A stretch of DNA of 64,000 bases from Pyrinomonadaceae bacterium (GCA_028284415.1 JANQRU010000004.1:1736001-1800000); one strand, 5' to 3'. Shown: positions 45,111 to 53,725, counted from the first letter of the stretch. Numbers and translations are program-made. Notes: a model not told the origin generated them from the sequence alone.

Positions 45111-46067
45111 ATGAAAGAACTATATCCTGAGATAGAACCCTTTGAGTCGGGAATGCTTGAGGTTTCCGATATTCATACGATTTATTGGGAAAGATGTGGA
45201 AATCCTGAAGGGATTCCGGTTGTTTTCTTGCATGGCGGACCGGGTGGCGGTTTGATTCCGATGTATCGCCAGTTTTTCGATCCCGAAGCGTATCAAATAA
45301 TTCTGTTTGACCAGAGAGGTTCGGGAAAATCTATTCCACACGCCGAATTAGAAGGAAACACAACTTGGGATTTGATCAAAGACATAGAAACTTTGCGTGA
45401 AAAGTTTGGTGTTGAAAAATGGTACGTTTTTGGCGGTTCTTGGGGAAGCACACTTTCATTGGCTTATGCTGAAACTCATCCTGACAGAGTTCGCGGGTTG
45501 GTCTTACGCGGTATCTTTTTAACCCGTCCAAAAGAATTAAAATGGTTTTATCAATATGGTGCGTCGGAAATTTATCCAGACTTTTGGCAGCGTTATCGGG
45601 ATGAAATACCCGAAGATGAACGTGGCGATATGATGACGGCATACTATAAACGTTTGATAAGCGATGATGAGCAGACAAGAATTTCTGCTGCACGAGCTTG
45701 GAGTGTTTGGGAAGGTTCGACCTCAAAGCTTTTTCCTGATGAGGATTTAATGAATCACTGGGAAGACCCCATGGAGGCTCTAGCTTTGGCAAGAATCGAA
45801 TGCCATTATTTTATGAATAATTCTTTTTTCCCGACAGAAAATTATTTAATTGAGAACATAGATAAAATTCGCCATATTCCCACAGTAATTGTGCAAGGGC
45901 GTTATGACGTTGTTTGTCCCGCTGTTTCCGCTTGGGAATTGCATACGGCTTTTCCCGAATCGGAACTACATATAATTGCTGACGCCGGACATTCGATTTC
46001 GGAGAAGGGAATTACAGCAGCTTTGGTTGATGCAACCGATAGATTTAGAGATAAGGAAAATAGTTAA
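45111..46067 (+). CDS. pip: Proline iminopeptidase
   Basis: A 318-residue alpha/beta-hydrolase of peptidase family S33. HGGPGGG forms the oxyanion region (residues 41-47), the nucleophile elbow is GGSWGSTLSLAYAE (Ser near 112), and the later GRYDVVCP and DAGHS provide the Asp and His. Pip releases N-terminal proline from peptides in the cytoplasm. It fits the peptide-scavenging tone of the window (S9 peptidase). The small bL12-like gene follows after 3 bases, suggesting co-transcription. Confidence 0.95.
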   Translation: MKELYPEIEPFESGMLEVSDIHTIYWERCGNPEGIPVVFLHGGPGGGLIPMYRQFFDPEAYQIILFDQRGSGKSIPHAELEGNTTWDLIKDIETLREKFGVEKWYVFGGSWGSTLSLAYAETHPDRVRGLVLRGIFLTRPKELKWFYQYGASEIYPDFWQRYRDEIPEDERGDMMTAYYKRLISDDEQTRISAARAWSVWEGSTSKLFPDEDLMNHWEDPMEALALARIECHYFMNNSFFPTENYLIENIDKIRHIPTVIVQGRYDVVCPAVSAWELHTAFPESELHIIADAGHSISEKGITAALVDATDRFRDKENS

Positions 46068-46070
46068 GTT

Positions 46071-46298
46071 ATGCCGTTATTGAAGATAAAAGGTTGGGAC
46101 ACAGGACGAAATCAGGTTGCGATGGTTGCACTTCTACAAAAAAGTTTGGGAATGAACGAAATGCAATCTAAGGAATTGGCGGAAGCTATGCACGCAGGTA
46201 AAGTTATCAATCTAAACTTTGAAGATGCTGATTTTGCACAGAATTTAGCCGAACAGTTAACCGAACTCGGTGCAAAAGTTAGTCTTGATGAAGAATAA
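46071..46298 (+). CDS. Small protein resembling the ribosomal bL12 C-terminal domain
   Basis: A 75-residue protein. KIKGWDTGRNQVAMVALLQKSLGMNEMQSKELAEAMHAGK and the ending LAEQLTELGAKVSL follow the strand-helix-helix-strand-helix-strand plan of the L7/L12 C-terminal domain (only the order and the ending GAKVSL are diagnostic). The N-terminal dimerisation domain of bL12 is absent, so this is not the ribosomal protein itself. Stand-alone bL12-CTD-like proteins are known in bacteria without settled function. It is 3 bases from pip. Confidence 0.7.
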   Translation: MPLLKIKGWDTGRNQVAMVALLQKSLGMNEMQSKELAEAMHAGKVINLNFEDADFAQNLAEQLTELGAKVSLDEE

Positions 46299-46407
46299 TT
46301 TTTTGCCGATAGCGTGTGAAAAGATGAAAGTTCGTCTGATTAGCTGTATTATAAGTTTATAAAACTTTTCGCAATTTATTTGCGTCAGAATAGACAGGAT
46401 AAGAATT

Positions 46408-46668
46408 ATGTTTGGATCAACAGAAATTATTTTAATCGTTTTAGCGGTATTTTTGCTTTTTGGGGCGAGTCGTTTGCCGAAATTAGCAAAATCCTTAGGG
46501 CAAAGTCGCAAGGCATTTAAAGAGGGTATGGAAGAAGCCGAAAAAGAATTTAATGGTGAGGAAGAAATGAAAGTAATTGATTCGCCCGATGCACCGAAAA
46601 TAACTAGCATGAGTGATGATGAATTAGCGGCTGAAATGCAGAAACGTGCGGAAGCTAAGCAGTCATAA
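46408..46668 (+). CDS. tatA: Twin-arginine translocase TatA/E subunit
   Basis: An 86-residue TatA/E-like protein. FGSTEIILIVLAVFLLFGASRLPKLAKSLGQ is the classical single membrane segment, hinge and amphipathic helix (residues 2-32; the FGxxRLP hinge is the key). An acidic, Met-rich C-terminal tail follows. It would form the translocation pore with TatC, which is not in the window. AGGA precedes the ATG. Whether it is TatA or TatE cannot be told. Confidence 0.93.
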   Translation: MFGSTEIILIVLAVFLLFGASRLPKLAKSLGQSRKAFKEGMEEAEKEFNGEEEMKVIDSPDAPKITSMSDDELAAEMQKRAEAKQS

Positions 46669-46681
46669 AAGAGAGATTAAG

Positions 46682-47467
46682 TTAATCTCTCTCACCTGCA
46701 AAAACAGTCGCTTTGACAGAAAAGCGAAAAGTCATACCATCGCAATCTTCATCAATTTTTTGAGCAAGTTTTTTGACAACTTGCTCTTTTTCTTTGTCAT
46801 CAAGAAATCCCAACCAAACAGGCAAAAAGAAAAACTCCATCAATGGCGATTTAATAAATTCTTCGCCGTCTTTAAACTCAAATATCTCATTTTCCGTAAA
46901 AGTTTCGATATTTATTAAATCTAAGTCTTTCGCAATTTCTTCTATTAATTCGAGAGTTGGAAGTTCGGTAATAAGATTTTCGATATTTTCGCTTTTATCT
47001 AATAAATCTAAGTCTGAAAAGACTTCCCAGAGATATGAGAAAATTTCTCCGAAACTTCTTGATGTCGGTAGAAATACTACGACCTTTCCATCTGAAGCTC
47101 GAACAGCATTTCCAAAGAAGTTTTTTATTTCAGAAGGTTTCAGAAGACTTCCATCGGCTAAAACAAAATCTGATTCGGCTAAGGGCAAAGAGGTGGAGAA
47201 ATCAATTTCTGTTTTGGTCGCTTGAGCCTTTGCTTGTGCGATCGTTTGTAATTCTTCTGTTTCGCAAACAGGAAAAATTTCACTGTCATCATCGAGTTTT
47301 TCGCTTATTTCGATTGAATGGTTTCCCACTCCTGCATTGAGATATGTTAGGTTTTCGATATTTTCTAGTTTTATATTCTTATCAAATATCTCTGTAAATC
47401 TTTGAGTCCATTCCGGCTCAATATAAAGCCCTCGTAAGTAGGCTATTTCTTTATCATTTTTACTCAT
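46682..47467 (-). CDS. Class I methyltransferase-like protein
   Basis: A 261-residue cytoplasmic acidic protein. LTYLNAGVGNHSIEISEKL near residues 40-58 resembles the SAM-binding motif I strand-loop-helix, followed by an acidic strand end and FVLADGSL near 100. The C-terminal part is not clearly methyltransferase-like. I regard it as a divergent, possibly inactive, member. It is convergent with tatA, 14 bases away. Confidence 0.6.
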   Translation of the reverse strand: MSKNDKEIAYLRGLYIEPEWTQRFTEIFDKNIKLENIENLTYLNAGVGNHSIEISEKLDDDSEIFPVCETEELQTIAQAKAQATKTEIDFSTSLPLAESDFVLADGSLLKPSEIKNFFGNAVRASDGKVVVFLPTSRSFGEIFSYLWEVFSDLDLLDKSENIENLITELPTLELIEEIAKDLDLINIETFTENEIFEFKDGEEFIKSPLMEFFFLPVWLGFLDDKEKEQVVKKLAQKIDEDCDGMTFRFSVKATVFAGERD

Positions 47468-47546
47468 AATTTCAATTTATCGCATTGGCTGATAAATAAT
47501 CAAAAGGGCAGAAAGTTTGAGATAGATTTATAAAGTTACCAAAAGA

Positions 47547-47588
47547 AAAAAGTGCTTCGTTTTGTGACTACTACAAAGCACTTTTTTC
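47547..47588. terminator. Intrinsic terminator downstream of the EVE gene
   Basis: AAAAAAGTGCTT (47547-47558) pairs with AAGCACTTTTTT (47577-47588), a 12-bp perfect stem including A/T runs at each end. It serves the minus-strand EVE gene and may insulate the methyltransferase-like gene. Confidence 0.8.
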
Positions 47589-47607
47589 TGATTCATTAAA
47601 ATTAGTC

Positions 47608-48015
47608 TTAATCTTGTGACATCGCAAGAATTTTGTCGAAATGAGCATTTGAAACTGGCATTACAGAAAGTCGCGTCTGTTTGATAAGTTTAAGCCCTTC
47701 AAAAAAGTCATTTTCTTCTTTGATCTGCTTGAGTGTTACTTCGTTTTCAAATTGCTCAACGGGTTCAATATCAACCCAAGTCCAGCGGTCGTCTTCGGGG
47801 CTTGTGTAACCGCCATCAGAAATAACTTTCGCAACGCCTTGTACAGCTTTAACATCGCCTGAATTGTAAAACAGAACCAAATCACCTTTTTTCATTTCGC
47901 GTATAAAGTTTCTGGCTTGGTAATTTTTTACCTTTTTCCAGACGCGTTTTCCGTCTTCCATAAACTCTTCAAAAGTGCATTTTTTCGGCTCTTCCTTCAT
48001 TAACCAATGATTCAT
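47608..48015 (-). CDS. EVE domain protein
   Basis: A 135-residue EVE protein. WLMKEEPKKCTFEEF opens the domain, followed by VKNYQARNFIREMKKGDLVLFYNSG, VQGVAKVISDGGY and a C-terminal TRLSVMPVSNAHFDKIL, as in THYN1-like proteins. EVE domains bind modified bases in DNA. It stands alone with its own terminator, divergent from rrf2. Its role in this organism is unknown. Confidence 0.95.
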   Translation of the reverse strand: MNHWLMKEEPKKCTFEEFMEDGKRVWKKVKNYQARNFIREMKKGDLVLFYNSGDVKAVQGVAKVISDGGYTSPEDDRWTWVDIEPVEQFENEVTLKQIKEENDFFEGLKLIKQTRLSVMPVSNAHFDKILAMSQD

Positions 48016-48147
48016 AAAAATTAAACCTTCCTGTTTGATTTTGTTAAAGAATTTAATTGCTCAAAGTTAGTTTAACATCTAGGGTTTAGAGTAAAAAGTA
48101 GGTAGTAAAATTATAGCTTTTTACAGCTAAAAATATGGACAATCTAA

Positions 48148-48180
48148 TCTTGACATAAAAGTAAGGATTTGAGATTCTTT
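48148..48180 (+). promoter_or_regulatory. Promoter of rrf2-suf, with putative Rrf2-type dyad
   Basis: TTGACA (48150-48155), a 17-base spacer and GATTCT (48173-48178) form a promoter. CTTGAC-N6-GTAAGG across the -35 and spacer is an imperfect dyad. The 31-base stretch matches 27 positions of the promoter at 50600-50630, including non-core spacer bases. Confidence 0.6.
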
Positions 48181-48222
48181 AGCTTAAAGTAATTTTTATA
48201 AACTTAAACTGGTAAAAAAAAG

Positions 48223-48702
48223 ATGAAAATTTCAGCCCAAGAAGAATACGGATTAAGATGTCTTTTGCAACTTGCAAGTTTAGGCGAAGATGAAACTCTT
48301 ACACTTGGAGATATTGCCAAAAAAGAAGGAATTTCACAGGCAAATGCGGGCAAATTGATGTGGCTCTTAAACAAAGGCGGATTTGTAAAAGCCACACGCG
48401 GAACGAAGGGCGGATACAGTCTTTCGCGTCCGTCAAAAGAGATTTATTTAAGCGAAGTCATCAAAGTTTTAGATGATGACGAAATTGAAGGGCATTGTGA
48501 GAGTTATACAGGGGTTTTAGATTCTTGCGTTCACAAAGGTGATTGTGGGATTCGCCCGGTCATTATCGGATTGCATGAGATTGTCCAAAATGCCTTATCT
48601 GATATAACTTTGGCACAACTTTTAGGAACTGAAAAGAAGGTAGATGAAAGATTTCATCGCATACACGGGCTAAAGCAAGTGTCCGTAAATATAGGTAAAT
48701 AG
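48223..48702 (+). CDS. Rrf2-family (IscR/SufR-like) regulator
   Basis: A 159-residue Rrf2-family winged-helix regulator. The DNA-binding domain ([19 protein letters not shown] to [10 protein letters not shown]) occupies residues 1-70. Three cysteines at C92, C102 and C108 are suited to holding an Fe-S cluster. It is followed 37 bases later by sufB, so it is very likely the Fe-S-sensing controller of the SUF operon, and probably of itself through the upstream promoter dyad. Confidence 0.93.
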   Translation: MKISAQEEYGLRCLLQLASLGEDETLTLGDIAKKEGISQANAGKLMWLLNKGGFVKATRGTKGGYSLSRPSKEIYLSEVIKVLDDDEIEGHCESYTGVLDSCVHKGDCGIRPVIIGLHEIVQNALSDITLAQLLGTEKKVDERFHRIHGLKQVSVNIGK

Positions 48703-48739
48703 CAGTTTTTTTGAACATAAGGGAAGATTTATAAGAAAT

Positions 48740-50179
48740 ATGTCAACAGCAACAGAATTTTTATCAAATAGGGAATATAAATACGGTTTTGTAACGGATA
48801 TTGAAACAGAAACAATTCCGAAAGGACTTACGGAAGATACGATTAGGCTAATTTCAGCTAAGAAAAATGAACCTGAATGGATGCTCGAATTTCGACTTAA
48901 GGCTTTTCGTCAGTGGCAGAAAATGGAAGAGCCAAATTATTGGGCGAACTTTGAATATCCGAAGGTGGATTTTCAAGACATAACCTATTACGCCGCTCCA
49001 AAGGAAAAAGAACAAAAGAAATCTTTGGACGAGGTTGATCCCGAATTGCTTGATACGTTTGAGAAATTGGGGATTCCTTTGTCCGAGCAAAAGATGCTTG
49101 CGAACGTAGCGGTTGATGCTGTTTTCGATTCGGTTTCGGTAGCGACCACATTTAAGGAAAAGCTTAAAAAAGCGGGCGTGATTTTCTGCTCTTTCTCGGA
49201 AGCGGTCGAAGAATATCCCGAACTTGTCAAAAAGTATTTGGGTTCGGTCGTACCGACTTCGGACAATTTTTATGCGGCTTTGAATTCGGCGGTTTTCTCT
49301 GACGGTTCATTCGTTTTCATTCCAAAAGGCGTCCGTTGCCCAATGGAACTTTCAACATATTTCCGCATCAACACGCAGGAATCGGGACAATTTGAAAGAA
49401 CTCTAATCGTAGCGGAAGAAGGCGGTTATGTGGCTTATAATGAAGGTTGTACTGCTCCACAGTTCGACACAAATCAAATGCACGCGGCGGTTGTCGAACT
49501 TGTTGCTTTAGACGATGCTGAAATTAAATATTCGACTGTACAGAATTGGTATGCGGGTGATGAAAACGGCAAAGGCGGAATCTATAATTTCGTAACAAAA
49601 CGCGGTGCGTGTCGTGGTAAAAATTCGAAAATCTCTTGGACGCAGGTTGAAACCGGTTCGGCGATCACTTGGAAATATCCGTCCGTAATTTTGCAGGGCG
49701 ATAATTCGATTGGCGAATTTTATTCGGTCGCTTTGACAAACAACGCACAGGTTGCCGATACGGGAACAAAGATGATTCACCTTGGCAAAAACACGCGTTC
49801 GACAATTATTTCCAAAGGTATTTCGGCAGGAAAATCGAACAATTCGTATCGTGGTTTGGTCAAAGTTATGCCGAAAGCGGAAGGGGCGAGAAACTATACG
49901 CAGTGCGATTCGATGCTCATCGGCGACAAATGCGAAGCGAACACATTTCCATACATCGAGGTGATGAACAACACCGCAAGCGTCGAACACGAAGCGACGA
50001 CTTCGAGAATTAGCGAAGAACAAATGTTCTATTTACAACAACGCGGGCTTTCCGAAGAAGATTCGATCTCGCTCATCATCAACGGTTTCTGCAAAGAAGT
50101 CTTCCGCGAACTTCCGATGGAATATGCGGTCGAGGCTCAGAAATTGCTTGGATTGAAACTCGAAAATAGCGTTGGATAA
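48740..50179 (+). CDS. sufB: Fe-S cluster assembly scaffold SufB
   Basis: A 479-residue SufB. The N-terminal FRLKAFRQW region, the beta-helix core with [18 protein letters not shown] and the C-terminal [25 protein letters not shown] (core motif of helix-turn) are family landmarks. With SufC and SufD it forms the SufBC2D complex that builds Fe-S clusters. Here sufC and sufD lie 5 kb downstream, separated by an unrelated inserted block, while ridA follows after 3 bases. Confidence 0.97.
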   Translation: MSTATEFLSNREYKYGFVTDIETETIPKGLTEDTIRLISAKKNEPEWMLEFRLKAFRQWQKMEEPNYWANFEYPKVDFQDITYYAAPKEKEQKKSLDEVDPELLDTFEKLGIPLSEQKMLANVAVDAVFDSVSVATTFKEKLKKAGVIFCSFSEAVEEYPELVKKYLGSVVPTSDNFYAALNSAVFSDGSFVFIPKGVRCPMELSTYFRINTQESGQFERTLIVAEEGGYVAYNEGCTAPQFDTNQMHAAVVELVALDDAEIKYSTVQNWYAGDENGKGGIYNFVTKRGACRGKNSKISWTQVETGSAITWKYPSVILQGDNSIGEFYSVALTNNAQVADTGTKMIHLGKNTRSTIISKGISAGKSNNSYRGLVKVMPKAEGARNYTQCDSMLIGDKCEANTFPYIEVMNNTASVEHEATTSRISEEQMFYLQQRGLSEEDSISLIINGFCKEVFRELPMEYAVEAQKLLGLKLENSVG

Positions 50180-50182
50180 AAA

Positions 50183-50563
50183 ATGAAAAAAATCAAAATT
50201 CCAAACACATCTGGTCCGAAAGGACATTATTCTCCAGCCGTTGTTCACAACGGCTTGATTTTTGTTTCAGGGCAATTACCAATTGATCCTGAAACGGGTG
50301 AGGAGAAAACGGATTCTATCGAAACACAGACTGAGCAGTGTTTACGAAATGTTGAGGATTTGCTTAAAGAAGCGGGGAGTGATTTGGGAGGCGTTTTAAA
50401 GTTTACAATTTTTGTTTCGGACGAGAGTTTATGGGAAGCAGTAAACGAAACTTATAAGAAAATTATGGGCAGACACAAGCCTGCACGGGCAATTATTCCG
50501 GTCGGGAAATTTCGCGGAGACTTTTTGATAGAGATCGAGGCGATTGCTGCTGTTAAGTGGTAA
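50183..50563 (+). CDS. ridA: RidA family enamine/imine deaminase
   Basis: A 126-residue RidA/YjgF-family protein. GLIFVSGQLPIDPETG, LRNVEDLLKEAGS and ARAIIPVGKFRGDFLIEIEAIA are the standard segments. RidA hydrolyses reactive 2-aminoacrylate formed by PLP enzymes, which protects Fe-S-cluster and one-carbon metabolism; its place in the SUF cluster, 3 bases from sufB, fits that role. Confidence 0.92.
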   Translation: MKKIKIPNTSGPKGHYSPAVVHNGLIFVSGQLPIDPETGEEKTDSIETQTEQCLRNVEDLLKEAGSDLGGVLKFTIFVSDESLWEAVNETYKKIMGRHKPARAIIPVGKFRGDFLIEIEAIAAVKW

Positions 50564-50598
50564 AGCTAATAACAAAAAATAGAATTAGTAAAATTTAT

Positions 50599-50631
50599 AC
50601 TTGACAAAAAAGTAAAGATTTAATATTCTTC
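50599..50631 (+). promoter_or_regulatory. Promoter of the riboswitch-carbonic anhydrase unit
   Basis: TTGACA (50601-50606), 17-base spacer, TATTCT (50624-50629). Transcription would begin about 50636-50638, just at the riboswitch 5' end. It shares 27 of 31 bases with the rrf2 promoter, including the CTTGAC-N6-GTAAAG imperfect dyad. Confidence 0.75.
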
Positions 50632-50636
50632 AAACA

Positions 50637-50729
50637 ATGAAAGGGGAGTAGATTGCCCAAGTGGTTCGATAAATCGTCATTACGGTTACAAAAACCCGGT
50701 TTATTGAGTAAAGTTTCGAGACCTTTCGC
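50637..50729 (+). ncRNA. yybP-ykoY-type (manganese) riboswitch aptamer
   Basis: The conserved segments appear in order: GGGGAGTAG (50643-50651), CGTCATTACGG (50675-50685), CCCGGTTTATTGAG (50695-50708) and CGAGACC (50717-50723). P1 pairs GAAAGG (50639-50644) with CCTTTC (50722-50727). This arrangement matches the Mn2+-sensing yybP-ykoY aptamer. Its 3' P1 strand is also the left arm of a terminator (next entry), so ligand binding would prevent termination. Family usually controls Mn exporters (MntP, TerC, UPF0016 proteins); here the next gene is an exported beta-carbonic anhydrase. A second alternative hairpin uses AAGGTCT (50760-50766) and AGACCTT (50795-50801) with its own T run. Confidence 0.85.
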
Positions 50730-50770
50730 AAACATTTGTTCGCAAGCATTTGTAGGCGAAAGGTCTTTTT
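50720..50770 (+). terminator. Riboswitch-controlled terminator
   Basis: GACCTTTCGC (50720-50729) and GCGAAAGGTC (50756-50765) form a perfect 10-bp stem followed by TTTTT. It shares the CCTTTC strand with P1 of the aptamer, so the two structures exclude each other. Confidence 0.85.
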
Positions 50771-50838
50771 CTATATCTTGAGTGAAGTATCTACAGACCT
50801 TTTTGATAAATATATTAACGAACAAGGGAGGATAAGAA

Positions 50839-51531
50839 ATGAAATTTCTTAAATTATTTACATTATCATTAGTATTGGCGTTCGCCGGTATTTCAGTTCA
50901 AGCTCAGCAGACCAAGGCGTCTCAGTCTGCAATGTCACCACAGAAAGCATTACAACTCTTAAAAGAGGGTAATGAAAGATACGTTAAAAATAAGCTAAAA
51001 AACAACAAAAACTTTCGCAAGCAAGCAACTACTACGGCAAAAGGACAATATCCGTATGCGACGATTTTGAGTTGTATTGACTCTCGTGTATCCGCTGAAG
51101 AAGTATTTGATCTTGGAAATGGGGATGCTTTTAACGGAAGAGTAGCAGGAAATATTGTCAATCCTGATATGCTTGGTAGTTTTGAGTTTGCTACAAAGGT
51201 AGCAGGTTCTAAAGTATTGTTAGTATTAGGACATTCAAGCTGCGGTGCAGTTAAAGGTGCAATTGATGGGGCTGAGTTGGGATTACTTTCAGTTTTACTT
51301 GACAGATTCGAGCCGGCAGTTAAGTTAGTTGGTCAGAGCTGGAAAGATGGAGAGAAAAATTCTAAAAACACACCATTTGTTGACGCTGTAACAGAAGCCA
51401 ACGTTAAGTTGACGATGGAAGACATTAAAAAGCAGAGTGCCGTGATGAAAGAAATGATCGAGTCGGGTGATCTTTTGTTGGTCGGTGGTATTTATGACCT
51501 CGAAAGCGGTAAAGTTACATTTATGAATTAA
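50839..51531 (+). CDS. Exported beta-carbonic anhydrase
   Basis: A 230-residue beta-class carbonic anhydrase with a signal peptide (residues 1-23, ending VQAQ). Zinc ligands are C79, H132 and C135, with the D81-R83 dyad in SCIDSR and LGHSSCGAVKGA. It interconverts CO2 and bicarbonate, probably in the periplasm. It lies downstream of a Mn-type riboswitch and upstream of sbtA, so the pair could supply bicarbonate. GGGAGG precedes the ATG. Export of a beta-class enzyme is less usual, though known. Confidence 0.95.
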   Translation: MKFLKLFTLSLVLAFAGISVQAQQTKASQSAMSPQKALQLLKEGNERYVKNKLKNNKNFRKQATTTAKGQYPYATILSCIDSRVSAEEVFDLGNGDAFNGRVAGNIVNPDMLGSFEFATKVAGSKVLLVLGHSSCGAVKGAIDGAELGLLSVLLDRFEPAVKLVGQSWKDGEKNSKNTPFVDAVTEANVKLTMEDIKKQSAVMKEMIESGDLLLVGGIYDLESGKVTFMN

Positions 51532-51559
51532 TTACTAGTTTTTTTCATAAAACAACAAC

Positions 51560-51605
51560 AGGTGCGGTTTTGGGAATATCTCCTCAGAATCGCACCTAAA
51601 TTTTT
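51560..51605 (+). terminator. Probable intrinsic terminator after carbonic anhydrase
   Basis: AGGTGCGGTTTTG (51560-51572) pairs with CAGAATCGCACCT (51585-51597) with one mismatch and one G-T pair. AAATTTTT follows. It reduces, but may not abolish, read-through into sbtA. Confidence 0.7.
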
Positions 51606-51644
51606 ATGTTGAGTTAAAGTAAATAATCCTTATAGTAATAACCG

Positions 51645-52607
51645 ATGGATTTTCAAATTTTACTTTCAAACTTAACTAACCCGACATTGCTGTTTTTTGT
51701 ATTGGGAATCTTTGCTGCTATTGTAAAGAGCGATCTTGAAATACCTGCTTCTTCAAGCAAGTTCATATCGTTATATCTACTGTTTGCGATTGGTTTTAAG
51801 GGCGGACAGGAATTAGCTCATAGTTCTTTTACAATTGAGATTTTTTATTCACTCGTTTTCGGAATTGTAATTGCCTCGCTAATTCCACTCTACGTTTTTT
51901 TTATTTTAAAGCGAAAGCTAAATGTTTATGATGCAGGTGCGGTCGCAGCAGCTTACGGATCAGTTAGTGCTGTTACATTCGTCGCTGCAACGGAGTTTTT
52001 AGCTTATCAAAGTGTGGCATTTGGCGGAGAAATGGTTGCTGTAATGGCTTTGATGGAAGCTCCTGCAATCATCGTCGGTGTTATTCTACTTAAAAGAAAT
52101 GACAAAGAATCAGAAAATCAGACAAGCATAAGCAAAATTGTTCGACATTCATTTACGAATGGAAGTGTTTTGATGATTCTTGGAAGTCTTTTCATAGGCT
52201 TGATCGCCGACTCAAAGCAAGCCGAGGGCATCGAACCTTTTACGACCGATATTTTCAAAGGTTTTTTGGCGATCTTTCTTTTAGAAATGGGAATGGTTAC
52301 GGCAAAACGCTTTGGAGCATTTAGAAAGTACGGGCGATTTGTGACACTTTTCGCAATTGTTGTTCCTGCAATAAATGGTTGTATTGTTGCGGCTTTAAGT
52401 GGACTGATTACAGCAAGCGACGGCAATCGTTTGGTGTTTGCTATATTGGCGGCGAGTGCTTCATATATAGCAGTTCCGGCGGCGATGCGTCTTGCTGCAC
52501 CAAAAGCCGACCCCGGACTTTATATTCCGATGGCTCTAGGTGTTACGTTTCCATTTAACATAACTATCGGCATGCCTTTGTATTACGCGGTAATTCAGGC
52601 TTTGTAA
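51645..52607 (+). CDS. sbtA: SbtA-family sodium-dependent bicarbonate transporter
   Basis: A 320-residue membrane protein with about ten hydrophobic segments in two halves, as in SbtA. Visible landmarks are KFISLYLLFAIGFKGGQEL, AAYGSVSAVTFVAA, ALMEAPAII, and the second-half GCIVAALSGLITA and AASASYIAVPAAMRLAAP. SbtA imports bicarbonate with Na+ in cyanobacteria; no SbtB-like gene is next to it here. Its position after an exported carbonic anhydrase suggests an inorganic-carbon supply module in a heterotroph, perhaps serving carboxylases. Confidence 0.9.
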   Translation: MDFQILLSNLTNPTLLFFVLGIFAAIVKSDLEIPASSSKFISLYLLFAIGFKGGQELAHSSFTIEIFYSLVFGIVIASLIPLYVFFILKRKLNVYDAGAVAAAYGSVSAVTFVAATEFLAYQSVAFGGEMVAVMALMEAPAIIVGVILLKRNDKESENQTSISKIVRHSFTNGSVLMILGSLFIGLIADSKQAEGIEPFTTDIFKGFLAIFLLEMGMVTAKRFGAFRKYGRFVTLFAIVVPAINGCIVAALSGLITASDGNRLVFAILAASASYIAVPAAMRLAAPKADPGLYIPMALGVTFPFNITIGMPLYYAVIQAL

Positions 52608-52616
52608 AATATTTTT

Positions 52617-52811
52617 ATGAGTAAGAAAGATTCAACAAAAAAACAATTAGGAATTAATCAAGCGAGGGAAAATTGGCACAATTATCATCAAGATACGGCG
52701 TTTGATGGAACATATTTGCGACGTCTTCCTGATAGGACTTTAGTTCCAGCAAGCGAATATGAGGAAAGACTGGAAGAATATTTGGCGAGAAAAGAGAAAG
52801 AAATGAATTAG
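52617..52811 (+). CDS. Small hydrophilic protein of unknown function
   Basis: A 64-residue, strongly charged cytoplasmic protein without cysteine or membrane segment. ENWHNYHQDTAFDGTYLRRLPDRTLVP (conserved-looking core, about 18-44) is followed by an acidic-basic helix. It starts 9 bases after sbtA and its stop is 9 bases before the acetyltransferase ATG. No family recognised. Confidence 0.6.
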   Translation: MSKKDSTKKQLGINQARENWHNYHQDTAFDGTYLRRLPDRTLVPASEYEERLEEYLARKEKEMN

Positions 52812-52820
52812 GTGAAAACT

Positions 52821-53303
52821 ATGAGCTTAGATTTAAGAACAACGCACATGAAAGATTTAGGTTTTGTGATTGAGGCAGAGAAAAAAGCTTCAAAAGGTGG
52901 TTTTATAATACTACAAAGTCTTGAAGATCACGAGGAGTTTCTGTCAGATGAAGACGTTCGTCATTTGATAATTGAAAGTGAAAGAAAACCTGTTGGCTAC
53001 ATAGTTTTAGCTGGATTAAAAGATGAGAATGAAAACATAGAGCTTAAGCGAATCGTGGTTACAGAAAAAGGTCTAGGCTATGGCAGGAGGGCTGTGCAAT
53101 CAATTAAAAAAGTTGCATTTGAGGAATTAAACGCACATCGCTTGTGGTTGGACGTTTTTGATTTTAATGAACGAGCAAGAAATCTTTATGAATCTGAAGG
53201 TTTTAAGATAGAAGGAAAATTTCGTGAGTCCGTAAAAAGCGGTGATGAGCGAAAATCTCTGATTTTTATGTCAATGCTCGAAACCGAATATAGGGAAAAC
53301 TAA
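52821..53303 (+). CDS. GNAT-family N-acetyltransferase
   Basis: A 160-residue GNAT protein. KPVGYIVLAGL, IELKRIVVTEKGLGYGRRAVQSIKKVAF (motif A: R-x-x-G-x-G/R) and HRLWLDVFDFNERARNLYESEGF are the classical segments; the ending KIEGKFRESV is as in ribosomal-protein-type acetyltransferases. Substrate unknown. AGGTG is 6 bases from the ATG at 52821; the GTG at 52812 is an alternative. The stop and the next ATG overlap by one base. Confidence 0.88.
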   Translation: MSLDLRTTHMKDLGFVIEAEKKASKGGFIILQSLEDHEEFLSDEDVRHLIIESERKPVGYIVLAGLKDENENIELKRIVVTEKGLGYGRRAVQSIKKVAFEELNAHRLWLDVFDFNERARNLYESEGFKIEGKFRESVKSGDERKSLIFMSMLETEYREN

Positions 53304-53560
53304 TGCAATTTTTGCAATTTTACGGAATAGATTGGTTGGCGACGATTTGTGGTTTGTTAGGAGTTTACTTAATTGGAAACCAGAATAAATTCGGCTTTGT
53401 TTTGTTTATGATAGCCAGTTTGAGTTGGGTCACTTTTGGAATTATGACGGGTAGTGTTGCCGTTGTGATCGGTTCTACAATCTTTCTGATGTTGCACGCT
53501 CGCGGACTCTTCAAGTGGACTCGTAAAGCAAAAGCTCTAGAGGAAAAAACGGTTAGTTAA
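53303..53560 (+). CDS. Small membrane protein
   Basis: An 85-residue protein with three predicted membrane segments (about 8-22, 28-46 and 49-68) and a basic tail. IDWLATICGLLGVYLIGNQNKFGF looks like the repeat unit of PnuC-type vitamin transporters (W..E/T..G..G..L), but it is far too short to be one. It starts on the last base of the acetyltransferase stop codon, so translation is coupled. Function unknown. Confidence 0.65.
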   Translation: MQFLQFYGIDWLATICGLLGVYLIGNQNKFGFVLFMIASLSWVTFGIMTGSVAVVIGSTIFLMLHARGLFKWTRKAKALEEKTVS

Positions 53561-53725
53561 AATACGTAGTGAAATTGAATACAGATATAATACAAAGATT
53601 TAATAGCTGTCTAAAGCGGGGGTTGAGCAAAAACAAAACACTGAGATAAAGACGAAAATCTAGGAATTATTTAAGACGACATTTTTTAGAGTTTGGGAGT
53701 AAACGAACAAGGGAAGGGACAAAAA

